From Pararhizobium sp. (lineage in GTDB: Bacteria; Pseudomonadota; Alphaproteobacteria; Rhizobiales; Rhizobiaceae): a stretch of DNA of 64,000 nucleotides. Shown in pieces: positions 36,447 through 45,323 of the stretch. The stretch lies in the NCBI GenBank assembly GCA_017794825.1, contig CP051237.1:2976001-3040000 (forward strand), given 5' to 3'. The position numbers and the translations under genes were made by a program. Positions within the stretch are counted from its first letter, which is position 1. Each line of letters starts with the position of its first letter. A model generated the notes under the pieces. That model searched no databases. It worked only from the letters and a program-made list of their open reading frames with translations, and was not told the DNA's origin.

Positions 36447-37706
36447 ATGATGTCCGAAAGAAGTTTCCTCGAGTCGCTGTTCCATGTCGCCGTCGAAGCG
36501 GCGCTCCCTGATCGTTGCATCGACGCTTTCCTGCCGGAAAAGCCGAAGGGTCGGACGATCGTGATCGGGGCTGGCAAGGGCGCGGCCCAACTGGCCGCCG
36601 CCTTCGAGGATCGATGGGACGGACCGCTTTCCGGCGCAGTCGTCACGCGTTACGGCTATGCCGCGCCCTGCAAATCGATCGAAGTGATCGAGGCGGCGCA
36701 TCCGGTTCCCGACGAAGCGGGACTAAAAGGCGCCGCGCGGCTTTTCGAATGCGTCGAGGGGCTGACGGAAGACGATCTGGTCGTCGCGCTGATATGCGGC
36801 GGCGGTTCGGCGTTGCTGCCCTCCCCGCCCGGAGAACTGGCGCTCGCCGACGAGATCGCGCTGAACCAGGAGCTTTTGAAGTCCGGCGCGCCGATTTCCG
36901 TGATGAACTGCATTCGTAAGCATGTTTCCGGCATAAAGGGCGGTCGGCTGGCGCTTGCCGCGTCTCCCGCCAGGGTCGTGTCTCTTATCGTTTCCGACAT
37001 TCCGGGAGACGTCGCGTCCTTCGTGGCGTCGGGTCCGACAGTCCCCGGCGAAGGAACGCTCGAGGAGGCGCGGGCCTATGTCGAAGCCTACGAACTCGAT
37101 CTGCCGAAAGCCGTTCAGCGCCATCTTTCAGGCGACGCGGCGCGCGCGCCGGCTGCGGACGATCCGCGTTTCGAGGGAAACGAGACGCATATCATCGCCT
37201 CGGCGCAAATTTCGCTGGAAGCGGCGGCGCGGGCAGCGCGCGAACGGGGCTTCGACGCCTTCATCCTGTCTGACGCAATGGAAGGCGAAGCGCGCGAGGT
37301 CGCCCATGTGCATTCGGCGATCGCCAAACAGGTGCGTATCCGCAATCAGCCCTTTTCCAGGCCGGTCGTCATCCTGTCGGGGGGCGAGACCAGCGTCTCC
37401 CTGAAAAACGAGGGCCGCGGAGGGCGCAACGGAGAGTTTCTTTTGTCTCTCGCGCTCGATATCGACGGCGAGGCGTGGATCTACGCGCTGGCGGCGGATA
37501 CCGACGGCATCGACGGCACCGAAGACAATGCGGGAGCTTATGCCGACGGCGAGACGGCCGCGACCATTCGCAAGGCTGGCGGCGATCCAGCCTGGCTGCT
37601 GCGCCACAACGACAGCTGGGCGGCGTTCGACATGGCCGGCGCGCTGTTTGTGCCGGGCCCAACTGGCACCAATGTGAACGATTTCCGAGCTATACTTGTA
37701 AGATGA
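36447..37706 (+). CDS. Glycerate 2-kinase (MOFRL family)
   Basis: 419 residues from ATG 36447; ATG 36423 and 36450 are alternatives. DUF4147/MOFRL architecture: GAGKGAAQLA near the N-terminus, CGGGSALLPSPP (about 120-131), SDIPGDVASFVASGPT (about 184-199) and the C-terminal LSGGETSVSLKNEGRGGRNGE. It makes 2-phosphoglycerate from glycerate, feeding glyoxylate-, tartrate- or serine-derived carbon into glycolysis. It follows the P450-DyP gene by 78 bp on the same strand; with the DUF1116 and urea transporter genes downstream it may belong to a ureide or glyoxylate route (inference). Confidence 0.88.
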   Translation: MMSERSFLESLFHVAVEAALPDRCIDAFLPEKPKGRTIVIGAGKGAAQLAAAFEDRWDGPLSGAVVTRYGYAAPCKSIEVIEAAHPVPDEAGLKGAARLFECVEGLTEDDLVVALICGGGSALLPSPPGELALADEIALNQELLKSGAPISVMNCIRKHVSGIKGGRLALAASPARVVSLIVSDIPGDVASFVASGPTVPGEGTLEEARAYVEAYELDLPKAVQRHLSGDAARAPAADDPRFEGNETHIIASAQISLEAAARAARERGFDAFILSDAMEGEAREVAHVHSAIAKQVRIRNQPFSRPVVILSGGETSVSLKNEGRGGRNGEFLLSLALDIDGEAWIYALAADTDGIDGTEDNAGAYADGETAATIRKAGGDPAWLLRHNDSWAAFDMAGALFVPGPTGTNVNDFRAILVR

Positions 37707-37907
37707 TTTGCGGTTGATGAAAAATTGTTAAGCAACCGGAAACAATAGCGGTTCCATAATGCTTCAATACCGGTAAACTGCCCCAGAAATTGGGTAAATT
37801 TGCGACGTTCTTATGCAGGAAATCGGGGGACAGGATATTGTATTTGCTGGATCTGTTCGGTGCTCCTTTCCCGAAATTGACATATTGATAATCTGTGAGG
37901 GGAATTG

Positions 37908-39206
37908 ATGACGATCGACATCAATATCAAGCCGACGGTGGCGGAGCTTCTGCAGAAGTTCAAGGATCCGGCGTTCAAGGTCGCCAACCAGCAGGCCAAC
38001 GCCGAGACGATCTCGCGCATGAAGCGCTCCAGCCCGGTTGTGGTCGGAGTCGGAAAGGCCAAGGATCACATTCCCGGAATGCGGGAGAACCTCATACTTC
38101 ACGCCGGGCCGCCGAACACCTGGGACAAGGCTTCCGGCGCCATGAAGGGCGCCATCATCGGCGGCATGCTGTTCGAAGGCCTCGCCAGGACCAAGGACGA
38201 AGCTGTCGCCATGATGGAAAAGGGCGAAGTGGACCTGGAGCCGTGTCACGACCACGACGCGGTCGGACCGATGGCCGGCATAACCACCTGGTCGATGCCC
38301 GTCTTCATCATCGAAGATCAGGTCTCCGGTCAGAGGACCTATTCCAATATCAGCGACGATCTCGGCGACTTCATGGGCGCTTCGGTGCGTTTCGGCGTGT
38401 ATGAGAAGCCGGCTATCGATCATCTCCACTGGGTGGCGGACACGTTCGGTCCGATCCTGAACGACGTGATACAGGACGTGGGTCCGATCGATCTGCTGCC
38501 GATCATCGGCAAGGGCCTGCTGCTCGGTGACGACTGTCACGTCGCCATGACCGCGACGACGCCGATGTTCCTGCGGGTCCTGATGCCGGGCCTCATCAAA
38601 GCCTGCAAGGATCAGGACACGCTGCTCAAGATCACCGAATTGATCTACTGCGACGAGCTGTTCACGCTGAATCCCATCATGGCGACCTGCAAGGCGATCA
38701 GCATCGCGGGAAGCAATGTCGCCCACAGCAGCATCGTCACCGTCATGGCGCGCAACGGAACCGAATTCGGCATCAAGGTGTCGGGCATGGGAGACCGGTG
38801 GTTTACCGGACTCGCGGAGATCGGTCGGGGCTTCCTCATGCCGGGACTGTCGCCGGCCGATATCGGACGGGACATGGGCGACAGCGCCATCACCGAAACC
38901 ATGGGTCTCGGCGGAACGGCGAGATCCATAGCCGGCGGCTTCAAGGACGCAACGGGCACAACCACGCAACTCTATGGCGTCACGGAATCGGAAAGCGATT
39001 TTTTCCGCATTCCTGCGCTTGAAAACCGTGGTTCGCCGATGGGCTTCGACGTGCTGAAGATCATCGAGAAGAAAATTCGTCCTGCGGTGAACTCCGGTCT
39101 GGCGAACAGGCAGATGAACCGGCCGGCCGCAGGGGTCGGTTATCTGCATCCGCCCATGGAGGCCTTCGTCAGCGCGGCGATCGCTCTTGGCGAAGCCGAA
39201 GCATGA
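37908..39206 (+). CDS. DUF1116 protein (AllG/YlbE-like carbamoyltransferase component)
   Basis: 432 residues from ATG 37908 with GAGGGG upstream. The whole length matches the DUF1116 family: HAGPPNTWDKASGAMKGAI (about 65-83), HDHDAVGPMAGITTWSMP (about 114-131), IIGKGLLLGDDCHVAMTATT and NRQMNRPAAGVGYLHPPM. In E. coli, AllG of this family forms part of the allantoin-pathway oxamate carbamoyltransferase AllFGH. No AllF (FdrA) or AllH gene is seen here, so the activity is uncertain. The 201-bp spacer upstream implies its own promoter. It is followed directly by a urea-transporter-family gene. Confidence 0.82.
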   Translation: MTIDINIKPTVAELLQKFKDPAFKVANQQANAETISRMKRSSPVVVGVGKAKDHIPGMRENLILHAGPPNTWDKASGAMKGAIIGGMLFEGLARTKDEAVAMMEKGEVDLEPCHDHDAVGPMAGITTWSMPVFIIEDQVSGQRTYSNISDDLGDFMGASVRFGVYEKPAIDHLHWVADTFGPILNDVIQDVGPIDLLPIIGKGLLLGDDCHVAMTATTPMFLRVLMPGLIKACKDQDTLLKITELIYCDELFTLNPIMATCKAISIAGSNVAHSSIVTVMARNGTEFGIKVSGMGDRWFTGLAEIGRGFLMPGLSPADIGRDMGDSAITETMGLGGTARSIAGGFKDATGTTTQLYGVTESESDFFRIPALENRGSPMGFDVLKIIEKKIRPAVNSGLANRQMNRPAAGVGYLHPPMEAFVSAAIALGEAEA

Positions 39207-39270
39207 CACATGGACTTTCCGGTTCTCGATAACTCCTGCCGGGCGGCGAACCTTGAAACGGCCGGTTGAC

Positions 39271-40179
39271 ATGATTTTCCCGCCGATTGAGGCGGGGCCG
39301 GTTCCGTACTGGCGGTTGCCGTTGCGGAGCTGTTCGCAAATGTGCTTCCAGACAAACGAACTGACCGGGTTGTTCTTCCTTGCCGCAGTTCTCGTTTTCT
39401 CTCCCATTTCGGCTGTCTATCTGCTTGTGGCGGCAATCATCGCGCCGGCCGGTCGCTGGGTGATCGGCGACCGGGACCATGCCGAAGACACCGGTCTGCC
39501 CGGGCTCAATCCTTCGCTGATCGCGGTTTCGCTGCCTTCGTTCTACGAGACGGGATGGACGAATTTCGGCATGTGGAGCGTATTGCTGGCGTGCGTGGTC
39601 GCCGCGGTCGTCCTGGTCAAACTGTTTCTCTATATCCTGCCGTTTCCTTTTTTCATCCTGCCCTTTCTGATCATCTTCTGGGTTCTGGCGGCCCTTGCTC
39701 CGCATGTCGGCGTCCTGCAGCCGCTGACCTTTCCAGCTCTGCCGGTCGCCGATTTCAATCCGGTTCTCGCGGTGCTGATGAGCCTCGGGCAAGCGGTGTA
39801 TTCTCCGATGATCCTGTCGGGAGTTCTGTTCATAGTCGGCATGCTGGTGAGCAACTGGCGGCACGCCGTGGTCGCCGCATCCGGCGCCATCGTCGGCGCC
39901 ATGGTGTCCTACTACTACGGAGACATGGATTCGGAGAGCGTCAATCAGGGTCTTTACGGCTTCAACGGGGTGCTTGCCGCCGTTGCAGCCTATGTGACCT
40001 GCGGGGAGAAGCTGAGGCTGGCGGTGCTTGGCGCCATTCTGGCAACCATGCTGATCCCGGCGGTCGGGGATCTCGGCCTGCAGTCGCTGGCCGCGCCCTT
40101 CCTCATCACCATCTGGCTGATGCTGGCGCTCGGATGGGTCGAAGACAGATGGTTCGGTCCTTCCGAGGAAGAGGCGTAG
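39271..40179 (+). CDS. Urea transporter (UT) family membrane protein
   Basis: 302 residues from ATG 39271; TTG 39187 or 39253 would lengthen it, but 302 fits bacterial UT proteins. About 9-10 membrane segments with the family's internal repeat: NELTGLFFLAAVLVFSP in the first half and GLYGFNGVLAAVAAYV in the second, the latter being the UT signature loop that lines the pore. It is expected to let urea (or a close amide) diffuse across the inner membrane. It directly follows the DUF1116 gene. No urease genes lie in the window. Confidence 0.8.
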   Translation: MIFPPIEAGPVPYWRLPLRSCSQMCFQTNELTGLFFLAAVLVFSPISAVYLLVAAIIAPAGRWVIGDRDHAEDTGLPGLNPSLIAVSLPSFYETGWTNFGMWSVLLACVVAAVVLVKLFLYILPFPFFILPFLIIFWVLAALAPHVGVLQPLTFPALPVADFNPVLAVLMSLGQAVYSPMILSGVLFIVGMLVSNWRHAVVAASGAIVGAMVSYYYGDMDSESVNQGLYGFNGVLAAVAAYVTCGEKLRLAVLGAILATMLIPAVGDLGLQSLAAPFLITIWLMLALGWVEDRWFGPSEEEA

Positions 40180-40195
40180 CGAAACCATTTCGCCG

Positions 40196-41254
40196 CTATT
40201 CCTCGCCGATCCTTTCGATACGCCCGATAAGCCCGCCTGCTGTGCGCAGCGACGCGCCGCAGGCAAGCACCATCTGCGGCAGGATCATCCATTCAAGCGC
40301 CCATGCCGCGCCGGATCGTTCGTTCTCGTGGATCAGGGTCTGGTGCATGCCGCCGGTCTGCGCGGCGTTGTAGCGGGCGAGCGTGACAAGAAGCTCGGCA
40401 GAGACCGGGTTCTGCTTGTGCGGCATGGCGGACGATCCGCCGCCGCCGCTGATTGCGATTTCGAAAACCTCGTTCTGCGCCATCAGCGAAATGTCCTGGC
40501 CGATCTTGCCAAGCGCGCCGGTCACTTCGCTGAGCCAGCCGGCGAGAGCTGCCAGCGCGCCGCGCTGCGTATGCCAGTTGGCCGACGGCGTGAGGCCGAG
40601 TTCGGCGGCGAGCGCGTCGCTGACGTCCTTTCCGCTTTCGCCGAGCTTGTCGAGCGTGCCGACGGCTCCGCCGAACTGCAGGCGCAGCAGGCGCGGGCGC
40701 AACGCCTCGAGCGCCACGGCTGCGTCCTGCAATGGCCGCGTCCAGTTGCGAATCTTGTCGCCCACGCTGATCGGAAGCGCGGTCTGCATGCGGGTGTGTC
40801 CGTTCAGCGTCTTTGGCCCCCAGGCGCCGGCAAGACGGGTCAAGCCGGCCGTGACCTGTGCGATCTCGTGCTCGATCTGTTCGAGCGCCGGCTTCAGGCG
40901 CAGGACGAGGGACGTATCGACGACATCCTGGCTTGTCGCTCCGAAATGGACGTGTTGCGCGTGAGGTTCGCCGACGGCTTTGCGCAACTGCCGGACCAGT
41001 TCGGGAACGCATACGCCGTCGCGCCGGGTCGCTTCGCCGAGCGCATCCAGGTCAGGCGTGAATGCGCCGGCGGCCGTTTCGATCGCCTGTGCGGCGCCTT
41101 GCGGGATAAGGCCGGCGTTCTCCTGCACTTTGGCCAGCGCCGTCTCGAAAAGCAGCATGGCGTCGATTTCGGCCTGCAGTTCGAAGCAGCGGGCGACCTG
41201 CCCCGGATCGAACAGCCTGCCGAGGATCGGATCGTCAAAGACCGAGGCGGACAT
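40196..41254 (-). CDS. pcaB: 3-carboxy-cis,cis-muconate cycloisomerase
   Basis: 352 residues, the shorter form common in Hyphomicrobiales. Member of the fumarase/aspartase superfamily: signature GGGGSSAMPHKQNP (about 253-266) with the catalytic loop Ser, and HVHFGATSQDVVDTS (about 99-113). It converts 3-carboxymuconate to 4-carboxymuconolactone in the protocatechuate branch of the beta-ketoadipate pathway. It follows pcaD by 15 bp. The ring-cleaving pcaGH and decarboxylase pcaC are not here, so the pathway is split across the genome. Confidence 0.92.
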   Translation of the reverse strand: MSASVFDDPILGRLFDPGQVARCFELQAEIDAMLLFETALAKVQENAGLIPQGAAQAIETAAGAFTPDLDALGEATRRDGVCVPELVRQLRKAVGEPHAQHVHFGATSQDVVDTSLVLRLKPALEQIEHEIAQVTAGLTRLAGAWGPKTLNGHTRMQTALPISVGDKIRNWTRPLQDAAVALEALRPRLLRLQFGGAVGTLDKLGESGKDVSDALAAELGLTPSANWHTQRGALAALAGWLSEVTGALGKIGQDISLMAQNEVFEIAISGGGGSSAMPHKQNPVSAELLVTLARYNAAQTGGMHQTLIHENERSGAAWALEWMILPQMVLACGASLRTAGGLIGRIERIGEE

Positions 41255-41269
41255 GGTCGTGCCTGGATG

Positions 41270-42082
41270 TCATCCGGCGCTCTCTTCCCTGCGCCTGACC
41301 TCGTCCACGAATGCCTTGATGGCTTCCGAGAGCAAGATCGGCTGTTCAATACAGGGCAGGTGGCCGGCGTTGGGGATCGGCTGGTACATCGCGCCGGGAA
41401 TAAGCTTCGCCATTGCGCCTACGAGATCCGGCGGCGTGGAGCCGTCCTCCTCCCCGACGATACAGATCGTCGGCACGGCGATTTTTTCCGCCTCGGCGGT
41501 CAGATCGGCGTCGCGCAGGGCCGCGCAGGTTCCGACATAGCCCTCTTTCGGCGTCCGCACGAGCATGTTTCGATAGCCGGCGAACTCATCGGTCTGTTCC
41601 TCGCGGAACTTCAGGGTGAACCAGCGTTCGAGAATGGCGTCGGAGATCGATGCAATGCCGCCATTTTCGATCGCTTCAATGCGGCCGTTCCACATGTCCG
41701 CATTGCCGATCTTCGGCGCGGTGTCGCACAGGATCAGGGCCCGCACGAGATCAGGACGCCGGGCGTACAGCCCCTGCGCAATCACGCCGCCGACGGAAAG
41801 GCCGCAGATAAAGGCGTTACTCACGCCGAGCAGATCAAGAAGACCCTCCAGATCGCCGACGTGATCGTCGATCGAATAGGGCGACTGACCGACATCGGAC
41901 AGGCCGTGCCCGCGCTTGTCATAGGCGACGATCGCGAATTCGCCCGCCATGCGCATGATCACGTCGCGCCAGATGCGAAAATCCGTTCCGAGACTGTTGG
42001 AAAAGACGATGACCGGGCGACCTTCCGGCGCTCCTATCAACTGGAAGTGCATCGTGACGCCATTTATACGCGCAAATTGCAT
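41270..42082 (-). CDS. pcaD: 3-oxoadipate enol-lactonase
   Basis: 270 residues from ATG 42082 (AAGGGG just upstream). Alpha/beta hydrolase: nucleophile Ser in CGLSVGGVIAQGL (about 93-97), catalytic Asp near VGEEDGSTPP, and His in NAGHLPCIEQP (about 247). It hydrolyses 3-oxoadipate enol-lactone to 3-oxoadipate. It sits between kynU and pcaB on the same strand. The substrate is supported mainly by pairing with pcaB. Confidence 0.88.
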   Translation of the reverse strand: MQFARINGVTMHFQLIGAPEGRPVIVFSNSLGTDFRIWRDVIMRMAGEFAIVAYDKRGHGLSDVGQSPYSIDDHVGDLEGLLDLLGVSNAFICGLSVGGVIAQGLYARRPDLVRALILCDTAPKIGNADMWNGRIEAIENGGIASISDAILERWFTLKFREEQTDEFAGYRNMLVRTPKEGYVGTCAALRDADLTAEAEKIAVPTICIVGEEDGSTPPDLVGAMAKLIPGAMYQPIPNAGHLPCIEQPILLSEAIKAFVDEVRRREESAG

Positions 42083-42223
42083 GTATCCCCTTCCCGAAAT
42101 TCGCGGCGACTGCGAAGGATCTTGCGCCACGTTATCCTCTTCCCATGAAAGCAGATCAAAACCGTAAGGTAAATTGATAATTCTTCCCGTCACTCATAGC
42201 AGATCCGCTATCGTTTGCAGGCC

Positions 42224-43465
42224 TTAAGTCACCGCCGATCGGACCTGGAAGCGATCGTCCCGCCAGGCTTCACTTCGCAGTATCCCGGAGAGCGTCGCCA
42301 CGGCGTCGAAAACATCAACGAACCGGATATAGAGCGGGGCAAAGCCGAAGCGCATGATGTCCGGCGCGCGGAAATCGCCGACGACGTCGCGCGAAATCAG
42401 CGCCTGCATCACGGCGTAGGCGTTTTCGTGCCGGAAGGAAACCTGACTGCCGCGCCGAGCCGAATCGCGCGGGCTCGCCAATTCCAGCCCGAATCCGGCG
42501 CATTCCTCCTCCACGAGCGCGATGAAATATTCGCAAAGTTGGACCGATTTTACCCGTACGGCGGCGATGTCAACCCGATCCCAGATAGCGAGCGCGGGTT
42601 CGAGCGCCGTCATCGAAAGCACCGGCGGCGTTCCGGTGAGAAAGCGGTGAATGGTTTCGGCCGGCTCGAAAGACGGGTCGAAGGCGAAAGGCTGGCTGTG
42701 TCCGAACCATCCGGACAATGGCTGTTCGGCAATGGTTTGCAGCCGTGGGGCGACATAGACGAAAGCCGGGGCGCCGGGGCCGCCATTGAGATATTTGTAG
42801 GTGCAGCCGACGGCGAAATCCGCATCCGCCCCCGCAAGATCGACAGGAAGCGCTCCGGTCGAATGCGCCAGGTCCCAGACGACGAGCGCGCCCGACTGAT
42901 GCGCCCTTTTCGTGATGTCCGCCATGTCATGCACGCGTCCGGTGCGGTAATTGACGTGGGTGAGCATAACGACGGCCACGCTCTCGTCGATGGCTTGCGT
43001 CACATCCTCAGGCGTGTCGACCAGCCGCAGTTCGTGGCCCTGGCCGGCGAATGCGCTGAGCCCCTCGACCATGTAGAGATCGGTCGGGAAATTGCTGCGC
43101 TCGGAGACGATGATCTTGCGTCCGGGATTCAGGCGGATCGCCGCCGCAAGAACCTTGAACAGATTGATCGAGGTGGAATCCGTCACGACAACGTCATTGG
43201 CGCCGGCGCCGATCAGCGGAGCGATCCTTGCGCCGAGACGCAACGGCATGTCGTACCAGCCGGCGGTGTTCCAGGAGGCGATGAGGTCATTGGCCCACTC
43301 ATCCTCGATGCAAGCCCGCATCCGCTCGCGCACGGACGCGTGCATGGGGCCGAGCGAGTTGCCGTCGAGATAGATCAGTCCCGGCCTCAGGACAAATTCG
43401 TCACGGAAATCGCCAAGCGGATCACGGCCGTCCAGCTCCTCTGCCTTCCCGCGATTGATCTGCAT
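42224..43465 (-). CDS. kynU: Kynureninase
   Basis: 413 residues from ATG 43465. PLP enzyme cleaving kynurenine to anthranilate and alanine. Signatures: IYLDGNSLGPMH near residue 31, TDSTSINLFKVLAAA (about 96-110), WDLAHSTGALPVDL (about 192-205) and the PLP lysine in GCTYKYLNGGPGAPAF (about 215-230). The gene is complete. kynA (tryptophan dioxygenase) and kynB are not in the window. It is upstream of pcaDB on the same strand across 141 bp, so a shared transcript is possible but not shown. Confidence 0.93.
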   Translation of the reverse strand: MQINRGKAEELDGRDPLGDFRDEFVLRPGLIYLDGNSLGPMHASVRERMRACIEDEWANDLIASWNTAGWYDMPLRLGARIAPLIGAGANDVVVTDSTSINLFKVLAAAIRLNPGRKIIVSERSNFPTDLYMVEGLSAFAGQGHELRLVDTPEDVTQAIDESVAVVMLTHVNYRTGRVHDMADITKRAHQSGALVVWDLAHSTGALPVDLAGADADFAVGCTYKYLNGGPGAPAFVYVAPRLQTIAEQPLSGWFGHSQPFAFDPSFEPAETIHRFLTGTPPVLSMTALEPALAIWDRVDIAAVRVKSVQLCEYFIALVEEECAGFGLELASPRDSARRGSQVSFRHENAYAVMQALISRDVVGDFRAPDIMRFGFAPLYIRFVDVFDAVATLSGILRSEAWRDDRFQVRSAVT

Positions 43466-43611
43466 CGAACCTTGCCTCCGGTCGCCGTCTAAATATTTCA
43501 AGTATAAAATAATATCACGGTCATATGCAATCCAAACCACCCTTTTCGTTGACCTTGCGCCGCACATCTGATTTCAGAAGTGTTCTCCGATTGAATGCCG
43601 TATCTTAAGCA

Positions 43612-44808
43612 ATGACGCGAAAAAACTCCGCCGGCCAGCGCCGGGTCTCCATTTTCGGATCGACAGGCTCGATCGGATGCAGCACGCTCGACGTTATCTC
43701 GCATCTGGGAGGGCGCGAATACTTTCCCATTGCCGCGCTTACCGGCATGGACAATATTCCGCTGCTGGCGAAACAGGCGCGCGCCTATGGCGCGGAACTG
43801 GCGGTCACGGCGGACGAAAACCGCTATCAGGACCTGAAGAACGCTCTCTCCGGATCTGGCGTCGAAGCGGCGGCGGGCGCTTCGGGACTGCTCGAGGCGG
43901 CCGAACGGGAGGTCGATTGCGTCATGGCCGGCATTGTCGGCATGGCGGGGCTTGCGCCGACGCTTGCCGCGGCGGCGCGCGGCGCAGACATCGCGCTGGC
44001 CAACAAGGAATGCCTGGTCGCGGCGGGCGACCTGTTCAAATCGCATATCCGGCAGGGCGGGGGACGCCTGCTTCCAGTCGACAGCGAGCACAATGCTATC
44101 TTTCAGGTGTTCGACCACGTCAGGCCGGAAACCATCGAACGGGTCATTCTGACCGCGTCGGGTGGGCCGTTCCGCAACAGGAGCCTGCACGACATGGCCG
44201 GCGTGACGCCGGAGCAGGCCAGTTCCCATCCCAACTGGTCGATGGGCATGAAGATATCCATCGACAGCGCTTCCATGTTCAACAAGGCGCTTGAGATGAT
44301 CGAGGCGATGCATCTGTTTTCGCTCGAGCCGGATCAGGTCGAGGTCGTGATCCACCCCCAGTCGATCATCCATTCGATGGTCGGCTACCGGGACGGGTCG
44401 GTGCTCGCGCAACTCGGCATGCCCGACATGCGCACGGCCATCGGTTATGCGCTTACCTATCCGATGCGGTCGGATCTGCCGGTAGAGCGACTGGATTTCG
44501 GCAGGCTCTCGCGGCTCGATTTCGAGCCGCCTGACGAAATCCGCTTCCCGGCGCTGGGTCTGGCGCGCAGGGCCATGGAGGATGGCGGAGCATCCGGCGC
44601 GATCCTCAATGGAGCGAAGGAAGTCGCCCTGGAAGGGTTTATCGCCGGCAAGATCGGATTTCTCGACATGGCGGAAATCGTAGACAGCGTCATGGAGCGG
44701 CTGCCGTCTTCCGATCCATTGCGCGATATCGAGGACGTCTACGAGGCCGACCACGCAGCGCGGGAGGCGGCCGGCGAGGTCCTGGGAGAAATGGGCGCCC
44801 TTTCCTGA
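43612..44808 (+). CDS. dxr: 1-deoxy-D-xylulose 5-phosphate reductoisomerase
   Basis: 398 residues. The second enzyme of the MEP isoprenoid pathway: NADPH-binding FGSTGSIGCSTLDV near the N-terminus, ALANKECLVAAG (about 125-136), the metal site PVDSEHNAIFQVF (about 153-165) and LTASGGPF. All expected active-site blocks are present. It is divergent from kynU across about 146 bp and precedes a lipoprotein gene across 219 bp. In most relatives dxr lies in a uppS-cdsA-dxr-rseP cluster; here it stands alone among catabolic genes, which may mean a second copy exists. Confidence 0.94.
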   Translation: MTRKNSAGQRRVSIFGSTGSIGCSTLDVISHLGGREYFPIAALTGMDNIPLLAKQARAYGAELAVTADENRYQDLKNALSGSGVEAAAGASGLLEAAEREVDCVMAGIVGMAGLAPTLAAAARGADIALANKECLVAAGDLFKSHIRQGGGRLLPVDSEHNAIFQVFDHVRPETIERVILTASGGPFRNRSLHDMAGVTPEQASSHPNWSMGMKISIDSASMFNKALEMIEAMHLFSLEPDQVEVVIHPQSIIHSMVGYRDGSVLAQLGMPDMRTAIGYALTYPMRSDLPVERLDFGRLSRLDFEPPDEIRFPALGLARRAMEDGGASGAILNGAKEVALEGFIAGKIGFLDMAEIVDSVMERLPSSDPLRDIEDVYEADHAAREAAGEVLGEMGALS

Positions 44809-44910
44809 TCGGATTGTTTTCCGGTTCACCCACGATCGGCATCGTTCATCTTGCGTTCAGATACGGGTGATTAAGCACGGTGAAAGCTTGGACAGGAGTT
44901 GACGGGGGAT

Positions 44911-44933
44911 GGCTCTGATCGACGATCAGAGCC
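44911..44933. promoter_or_regulatory. Perfect 10-bp inverted repeat before the lipoprotein gene
   Basis: GGCTCTGATC (44911-44920) and GATCAGAGCC (44924-44933) form a perfect palindrome with a 3-bp centre. No T run follows on either strand, so it is not a normal terminator. It lies 102 bp after the dxr stop and 94 bp before the lipoprotein ATG. It may be an operator or a transcript-stabilising hairpin. Confidence 0.5.
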
Positions 44934-45027
44934 GGCAAAAATTGTCCCCAAGGTAGTGCAAACACTCGAAAAATATGTATTGTACGCACGGCTCTTCCTC
45001 GATGGGATGTTTAACGGAGGCTTTAAT

Positions 45028-45291
45028 ATGAAGAAATTGTTGGCTCTGGCGCTTATGGTTGCATTCGTCGCCGGGTGTACGCCGACCGAACAGGGCGCCG
45101 CTATCGGAGCCGGTACCGGCGCAGCCGTTGGCGCAATCGCGACGGGCACCGTCGGTGGAACGCTTGCAGGCGCAGCCATTGGCGGCATAGCGGGCGCCGT
45201 GATCGGGCGCGTGTCTGAAGGCTCCGACCGGTGTTACTACCGCGACCGATATGGCCGTCGCTATGTCGACGCTTGCCCGCGGGGCTACTGA
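45028..45291 (+). CDS. Small glycine-zipper lipoprotein
   Basis: 87 residues from ATG 45028, with a strong GGAGG 7 nt upstream. The signal peptide MKKLLALALMVAFVAGC ends in a lipobox (VAGC), so it is lipid-anchored. The middle is a glycine-zipper segment (GAAIGAGTGAAVGAIATG, then GGIAGAVIGRV) that can insert in membrane. The C-terminus is aromatic and basic (CYYRDRYGRRYVDACPRGY) with two cysteines. Similar YMGG-like proteins occur widely in Hyphomicrobiales and bind the envelope. A bidirectional terminator follows. Confidence 0.82.
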   Translation: MKKLLALALMVAFVAGCTPTEQGAAIGAGTGAAVGAIATGTVGGTLAGAAIGGIAGAVIGRVSEGSDRCYYRDRYGRRYVDACPRGY

Positions 45292-45323
45292 TCGTTCGGG
45301 CAAGACGCCTTAACGCACCTGAA

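Noticed and set aside
37764..39407. Long minus-strand frame of 547 codons
   Set aside because: It lies antisense to the DUF1116 gene; long antisense frames are common in this GC-rich sequence and the translation is low-complexity and His/Arg-rich.
40328..42148. Long plus-strand frame of 606 codons
   Set aside because: Antisense to pcaB and pcaD, which match known families.
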